DNA of 64,000 nt from an uncultured Eubacteriales bacterium. GTDB lineage: Bacteria > Bacillota > Clostridia > Oscillospirales > Oscillospiraceae. The stretch covers positions 12,929 through 76,928 of the forward strand of contig URLO01000006.1 in the NCBI GenBank assembly GCA_900548625.1, read 5' to 3'. Each line of letters starts with the position of its first letter. Position 1 is the first letter of the stretch. Shown here piece by piece: positions 60,195-64,000 of this stretch. The notes under the pieces are model-generated. The model was not told where the DNA came from. It was given only the letters and a program-made list of their open reading frames with translations, and made no database searches. Position numbers and translations under genes: made by a program.

Positions 60195-61264
60195 GCAACA
60201 CCTTCGGCCGCAACCTCACCGTCACGATCTTCGGCCAATCGCATTCCCCTGCCATCGGCGTCACACTGGACGGCTTTCCGGCAGGAATGCCCATCGACTT
60301 TGCGGCGCTCTCCCGCTTTCTTGCCCGCCGCGCGCCGGGCAGCAGCCCGCTTTCGACTGCAAGAAGGGAAGCGGATGCGCCGGAGTTTCTTTGTGGTCTT
60401 GCAGACGGCGTCACCTGCGGCGCGCCGCTCACCGCACTCATCCGCAACACCGACATCCGCCCGCAGGATTATGCGGCGCTTCAAAATGTGCCGCGCCCCG
60501 GTCACGCCGACTATACGGCAAGCGTCCGCTACGGCGGACATCAGGACCGCTCAGGCGGCGGGCAGTTTTCCGGCCGCCTGACGGCTCCGCTCTGCATCGC
60601 AGGCGGGCTGTGCCTGCAATTTCTGGCGCGCCGCGGCGTGCGCATCTCCGCGCGCATCGTCTCCATCGGCAGCGTCTGTGACGAGGCTCCCTTCGACGCC
60701 TCTGTCAGTGAAAAGCCCTTTCCGGTCGTGACCGACGGCATCGGGGAAGATATGCAGCGTGCCATTGTAAGCGCCAGAAACGAGGGGGATTCCCTCGGCG
60801 GCGTGATCGAATGCCGCGTGGATGGTCTTCCCGCAGGGCTTGGCGCGCCGATGTTCGACGGCATGGAAAATCGCATCTCCCAAATTGTCTTTGCCGTACC
60901 CGCCGTGAAAGGAATCGAGTTCGGTGCGGGCTTTGCCGCCGCAGGGATGCGCGGCAGTGAGCACAACGACGCCTTCCGCACAGAAAACGGGCGCGTCGTG
61001 ACCGAGACGAACCACTCCGGCGGCATTCTCGGCGGCATCACAAACGGAATGCCCCTTCTTTTCCGCGCCGCCGTCAAGCCGACGCCCTCCATTGCGCGCA
61101 CGCAGCGGAGCGTCGATCTTGAGACGATGGAAAACACCACTTTGGAGATCCGCGGCCGCCACGACCCGTGCATCGTGCCGCGCGCCGTCCCGTGCATGGA
61201 AGCCGCTGCCGCCATCGCGATCATGGACGCATGGCTGGACGCGCCCCAAACGGAGGAAAAATGA
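60191..61264 (+). CDS. aroC: Chorismate synthase
   Basis: The 357-residue FMN enzyme starts SNTFGRNLTVTIFGQSHSPAIGVTLDGFPAGMP and contains GTTCGAPL-like DGVTCGAPLTALIRNTD, RPGHADYTASVRYGGHQDRSGGGQFSGRLTA, and EHNDAF...NHSGGILGGITNGMP. These are the main family signatures. It makes chorismate, the end of the common pathway. The start ATG overlaps the aroA stop. Confidence 0.95.
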   Translation: MSNTFGRNLTVTIFGQSHSPAIGVTLDGFPAGMPIDFAALSRFLARRAPGSSPLSTARREADAPEFLCGLADGVTCGAPLTALIRNTDIRPQDYAALQNVPRPGHADYTASVRYGGHQDRSGGGQFSGRLTAPLCIAGGLCLQFLARRGVRISARIVSIGSVCDEAPFDASVSEKPFPVVTDGIGEDMQRAIVSARNEGDSLGGVIECRVDGLPAGLGAPMFDGMENRISQIVFAVPAVKGIEFGAGFAAAGMRGSEHNDAFRTENGRVVTETNHSGGILGGITNGMPLLFRAAVKPTPSIARTQRSVDLETMENTTLEIRGRHDPCIVPRAVPCMEAAAAIAIMDAWLDAPQTEEK

Positions 61265-62166
61265 TGGATTTGAGCGAATACCGAACGAAAATCGACGAGA
61301 TCGACCGGCAGCTTGTCGCGCTTTTCACCGAGCGCATGGCGACGGCGGCGGACATCGCCGCCTATAAAAAGGCGCATCATCTGCCGGTTCTGGACGCAGC
61401 GCGCGAGCGGCAGAAGCTCCGCCAGATTGCGGAGCTGGCGCCCGCCGCCCTTCAGAACGAGACGCAAACGCTCTACCGGCTGCTGTTTGCACTGAGCCGC
61501 AGCTATCAAAGCCGCCTGCTCGGACGCACGTCTCCGCTTCACAGCGAGATCGAACAGGCCATTTCCGGCACGCCGCAGCTTTTCCCCACACGCGCGGCCA
61601 TTGCCTGTCAGGGCGTGGCGGGCGCATACTCTCAGCCCGCGTGCGAGCGTCTGTTCTGCACACCGGAGATTTCGTATTTCCCGGATTTGGACGCGGTTTT
61701 TGCCGCTGTGGACGAGGGTCTGTGCCGCTATGCCGTCGTGCCGCGCGAAAGCAGCGCCGTCTATGACCTTATGATGCGCTGCAATTTCCGCATCGTGCGG
61801 AGCGTCCGGCTCAAGCTCGACCGCTGCCCACTGTCTTCTGCGGGAACGGCGTCTTCCGAGTCGGTGCAGGACGGCAATTCCACGCGCTTTCTCTGCATTT
61901 CCAAGCAGCTTGAAATCTATCCCGAAGCCGACCGCACCAGCCTGATGATGACGCTCCCGCGCGAGCCGGGCGCGCTTGCAGATGTGCTGTCGTGCCTCAG
62001 TGCGCTGGGCATCAGCCTCGGCAGGCTCGAAAGCCGCGCGGCATGCACGTTCTATTTTGAACTGGAGGCGCCGGTCAGTTCCCCGCAGTTTTTGCAGTGC
62101 ATGGGGGAACTGGGCAAAATCAGCGAAGGCTGCTCCTATCTTGGCAGTTACAGTGAGGTGGTCTGA
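61261..62166 (+). CDS. pheA: Chorismate mutase joined to a truncated prephenate dehydratase and an ACT domain
   Basis: The 301-residue product has an AroQ-type chorismate mutase (1-90: SEYRTKIDEIDRQLVALFTERMATAADIAAYK, DAARERQKLRQI), a prephenate dehydratase-like start (about 108-190: ACQGVAGAYSQPA, YAVVPRESSAVYDLMMRC) and, from about 222, an ACT domain (TSLMMTLPREPGALADVLSCL, GISLGRLESRA). TRF (Thr208) is kept, but the usual ~75 residues between the two lobes, with the SHPQ...C and STA segments, are missing, and the ENxxxG motif reads ESSA. Dehydratase activity is doubtful; mutase activity and Phe sensing by ACT are plausible. It overlaps aroC by four bases. Confidence 0.8.
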   Translation: MMDLSEYRTKIDEIDRQLVALFTERMATAADIAAYKKAHHLPVLDAARERQKLRQIAELAPAALQNETQTLYRLLFALSRSYQSRLLGRTSPLHSEIEQAISGTPQLFPTRAAIACQGVAGAYSQPACERLFCTPEISYFPDLDAVFAAVDEGLCRYAVVPRESSAVYDLMMRCNFRIVRSVRLKLDRCPLSSAGTASSESVQDGNSTRFLCISKQLEIYPEADRTSLMMTLPREPGALADVLSCLSALGISLGRLESRAACTFYFELEAPVSSPQFLQCMGELGKISEGCSYLGSYSEVV

Positions 62167-63387
62167 ATGCTGCGCTGCGGACTTCTCGGCGGGAAGCTGG
62201 GTCACAGCTACTCCCCTGCCATTCATCACGAGCTCGGCGACTATGCGTACCGGCTCTACGAAAAAACGCCTGAGGAGCTTCCCGCCTTTCTGACCGGCGG
62301 CAGCTTTGACGGGCTGAACGTCACAATTCCGTATAAAAAGGCCGTCATGCCCTACTGCGCGGCGCTCTCCGAGACGGCGCGGCGCGTTGGCTGCGTTAAT
62401 ACGCTTGTCCGCCGTGCGGACGGGACGCTCTACGGAGACAACACCGACGTGTTCGGCTTTGAGCGGATGCTGCACACCACCGGGGTGCGCCCCGAGGGAA
62501 AAAAGGCGCTTGTTTTCGGCAGCGGCGGCGCGTCTGCCACGGCGTGCGACGTCCTTGGCCGCGCAGGCGCGCAGGTCGTCTGTATTTCACGCAGCGGTGC
62601 GGACAATTACGAAAATCTCAGCCGTCACCGCGACGCGCAGATCCTCGTCAACACCACGCCCCTCGGCATGTATCCGAACAACGGCGCTGCACCCGCAGAC
62701 CTGAGGGCATTTCCGCACTGTGCCTGTGTGCTGGATGTGATCTATAACCCGGCGCGGACGGCGCTGCTCTTGCAGGCGGAGGCGCTCGGCATCCCGCACG
62801 CCGGCGGGCTGGAAATGCTCGTGGCACAGGCCGTGCGCAGCAGCGAGCAGTTCACCGGCTGCACGATCCCGGATGCGCGGATCGCAGAGATCACACGAAC
62901 GCTCAGCCGCGCAATGCAGAACATCGTCCTGATCGGTATGCCAGGCTGCGGAAAAAGCACCGTCGGCAGGCTGCTTGCGGCGCGGCTCGGCCGGGAACTG
63001 CTCGACGCCGATGCCGCCGTGGAGGCGGCTGCCGGATGCACGATCCCGGAGATCTTCCGGGCCGGCGGCGAGGCGGCCTTCCGCACGCAGGAGACCGCTG
63101 CGCTTCGGTCGCTCGGCGCACGCTCTGGCTGCGTCATCGCGACCGGCGGCGGCTGTGTGACGCGAGTGGAAAACTATCCCCTGCTCCATCAGAACAGCGT
63201 GATCGTCTGGCTCCGGCGCGACGCTGCGCGCCTGCCCACAGGCGGCCGTCCGCTGTCCCAGAGTGCGGATCTGCCCGCCATGTATGCCGCGCGCGCGCCG
63301 CTCTACGAGCGCTTCAGCGACTGCGCCGCCGACAACAACGGTGCCCCGGAGCAGACGGTCGAGAACATTCTGGAGGTGCTTGCATGA
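62167..63387 (+). CDS. aroE-aroK: Shikimate dehydrogenase-shikimate kinase fusion
   Basis: Residues 1-245 are AroE: GLLGGKLGHSYSPAIHHELG, LNVTIPYKKAVMP (catalytic Lys), GDNTDVFGF (catalytic Asp), VFGSGGASATACDVLGRAGA (NADP loop) and NTTPLGMYPN. Residues 250-406 are AroK: NIVLIGMPGCGKSTVGRLLA (Walker A), ELLDADAAVE, FRTQETAAL, ATGGGCVTR and RPLSQ. There is no stop or ribosome-binding site at the joint (Met250), so a single two-domain protein is expected. It does the reduction of dehydroshikimate and the next phosphorylation. It starts directly after the upstream stop codon. Confidence 0.92.
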   Translation: MLRCGLLGGKLGHSYSPAIHHELGDYAYRLYEKTPEELPAFLTGGSFDGLNVTIPYKKAVMPYCAALSETARRVGCVNTLVRRADGTLYGDNTDVFGFERMLHTTGVRPEGKKALVFGSGGASATACDVLGRAGAQVVCISRSGADNYENLSRHRDAQILVNTTPLGMYPNNGAAPADLRAFPHCACVLDVIYNPARTALLLQAEALGIPHAGGLEMLVAQAVRSSEQFTGCTIPDARIAEITRTLSRAMQNIVLIGMPGCGKSTVGRLLAARLGRELLDADAAVEAAAGCTIPEIFRAGGEAAFRTQETAALRSLGARSGCVIATGGGCVTRVENYPLLHQNSVIVWLRRDAARLPTGGRPLSQSADLPAMYAARAPLYERFSDCAADNNGAPEQTVENILEVLA

Positions 63388-63836
63388 ACTTTCTGATCCT
63401 GAACGGCCCGAACCTCAACCTGCTCGGTCTGCGCGAGCCTGCCGTCTACGGCACGCGCGATTATGCCGCGCTGGTACGCTTTGTGCAGGACGCCTGCCGG
63501 GAGGCGGGTGCCGCGTGCGAGGTCTTTCAGTCCAACCATGAGGGCATCCTTGTGGACAAGATCCAGGCGGCATACGGCGTGTTCGACGGCATCATCATCA
63601 ATCCCGCCGCCTATACGCATACCAGCATCGCCATTCTCGATGCACTCAAGGCCGTCGCCATTCCGGCGGTCGAGGTGCATCTGTCCGATGTCAGCCGCCG
63701 CGAAGGCTTCCGCCATATCTCCTACGCCGGTATGGCATGTGTGAAGACGTACATGGGGCTCGGCTTTGACGGCTACCGTGAGGCGATCTTCTTCCTGAAG
63801 GAATATCTGCAAAAAAACGTGCAGGCGCGGCCTTGA
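63384..63836 (+). CDS. aroQ: 3-dehydroquinate dehydratase, type II
   Basis: The 150-residue enzyme has LNGPNLNLLGLREPAVYG with the catalytic Tyr, QSNHEGILVDKIQ, IINPAAYTHTSIAILDAL with the catalytic His, and EVHLSDVSRREGFRHIS. It is the dodecameric type II dehydroquinase. The ATG at 63384 overlaps the fusion gene's stop (ATGA). It is the last gene of the operon, so all seven steps from DAHP to chorismate are in one transcript. Confidence 0.95.
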   Translation: MNFLILNGPNLNLLGLREPAVYGTRDYAALVRFVQDACREAGAACEVFQSNHEGILVDKIQAAYGVFDGIIINPAAYTHTSIAILDALKAVAIPAVEVHLSDVSRREGFRHISYAGMACVKTYMGLGFDGYREAIFFLKEYLQKNVQARP

Positions 63837-63883
63837 GCCGCACCTGCGCTGCACTTTTTACGAAGCTTCCCCGAAAAACCGAA

Positions 63884-64000
63884 AACTCCCACCGGGCAAG
63901 CCCGGTGGGAGTTCAGACTGTCAAAAACCTCGTAGAGTTCGCGCCCGCAGGCGATGCGCCCCACGTGGTTCCCCCTCGCGGCATAGCCGCTTCGGCCTAC
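63884..64000 (+). repeat. Stem-loop element, copy F (plus orientation, long variant), cut by the window end, with the aro terminator
   Basis: The aro terminator hairpin 63884-63913 (perfect 14-bp arms AACTCCCACCGGGC around AA) is followed at once by CAGACTGTCAAAAACC, the element's left end. From about 63950 the sequence follows the replacement segment of copy D (GATGCGCCCCACGTGG...) rather than the standard core. The hairpin is the same 30-bp sequence as the one at the left side of copy D at 29267-29296, in inverted orientation. Confidence 0.88.

Overview
The window looks like chromosomal DNA of a GC-rich, spore-forming Clostridia (Bacillota), most likely an Oscillospiraceae-type gut anaerobe. 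The support is a SpoIIID sporulation regulator, a Gram-positive LtaS-like sulfatase, BlaI/BlaR1 and PhoP/PhoR systems of the Firmicutes type, the rpoBC / L7Ae / rpsL-rpsG-fusA / tuf cluster, and a Firmicutes-style shikimate operon. Taxonomy is inferred from gene content only. No tRNA, rRNA, CRISPR array, prophage or transposase gene was seen.

Layout. 0-3.5 kb: a DUF1003 protein and a blaI-blaR1 pair. 3.7-9 kb: an EutH-like permease divergent from rpiR-iadA-creatininase-M42 peptidase, which looks like an amide/isopeptide catabolic locus. 9.2-12.8 kb: a YugP-type membrane protease, a YesL protein and an LtaS-like enzyme. 13-21.7 kb: a maltodextrin-type ABC importer without an ATPase, a LacI regulator, malQ and glgP. 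22-29.2 kb: tmcAL, ackA, spoIIID, serC, serA, gdhA. 29.7-31.6 kb: psuK-psuG. 31.8-36.2 kb (minus strand): a small-membrane-protein gene, then recD2-comF-mreB, and a 32-residue ORF. 36.5-49.5 kb (minus strand): rpoB-rpoC, an L7Ae-like protein, rpsL, rpsG, fusA, tuf. 49.9-54.2 kb: a Na/Pi cotransporter divergent from phoP-phoR. 54.4-56.2 kb: a DUF4015 glycoside-hydrolase-like membrane protein. 56.6-63.8 kb: a complete shikimate-to-chorismate operon (aroF, aroB, aroA, aroC, a CM/PDT-like gene, an aroE-aroK fusion, aroQ) behind an apparent attenuator.

The most unusual content is not a protein. A family of about 233-bp non-coding elements, built almost entirely of stem-loops, sits in intrinsic terminators after several operons (about 10.0, 21.8, 24.7, 29.4, 41.7 and 63.9 kb, with decayed pieces near 19.2, 36.4, 49.85 and 54.4 kb). 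Every full copy with both ends visible, except one, is flanked by direct repeats that consist of the whole terminator hairpin (24-37 bp, with the length following the hairpin). The exception, at 29.4 kb, has two different hairpins. One of these matches the hairpin beside the oppositely oriented copy at 63.9 kb. This is what an inversion of the roughly 34-kb block between those two copies would leave.

Other points: an EF-Tu with an extra ~17 residues in its G domain, a RpoC with an extra ~115 residues after the catalytic loop, an Arg at the S12 position where Lys-to-Arg gives streptomycin resistance, and a chorismate mutase/prephenate dehydratase whose dehydratase domain has lost its second lobe.
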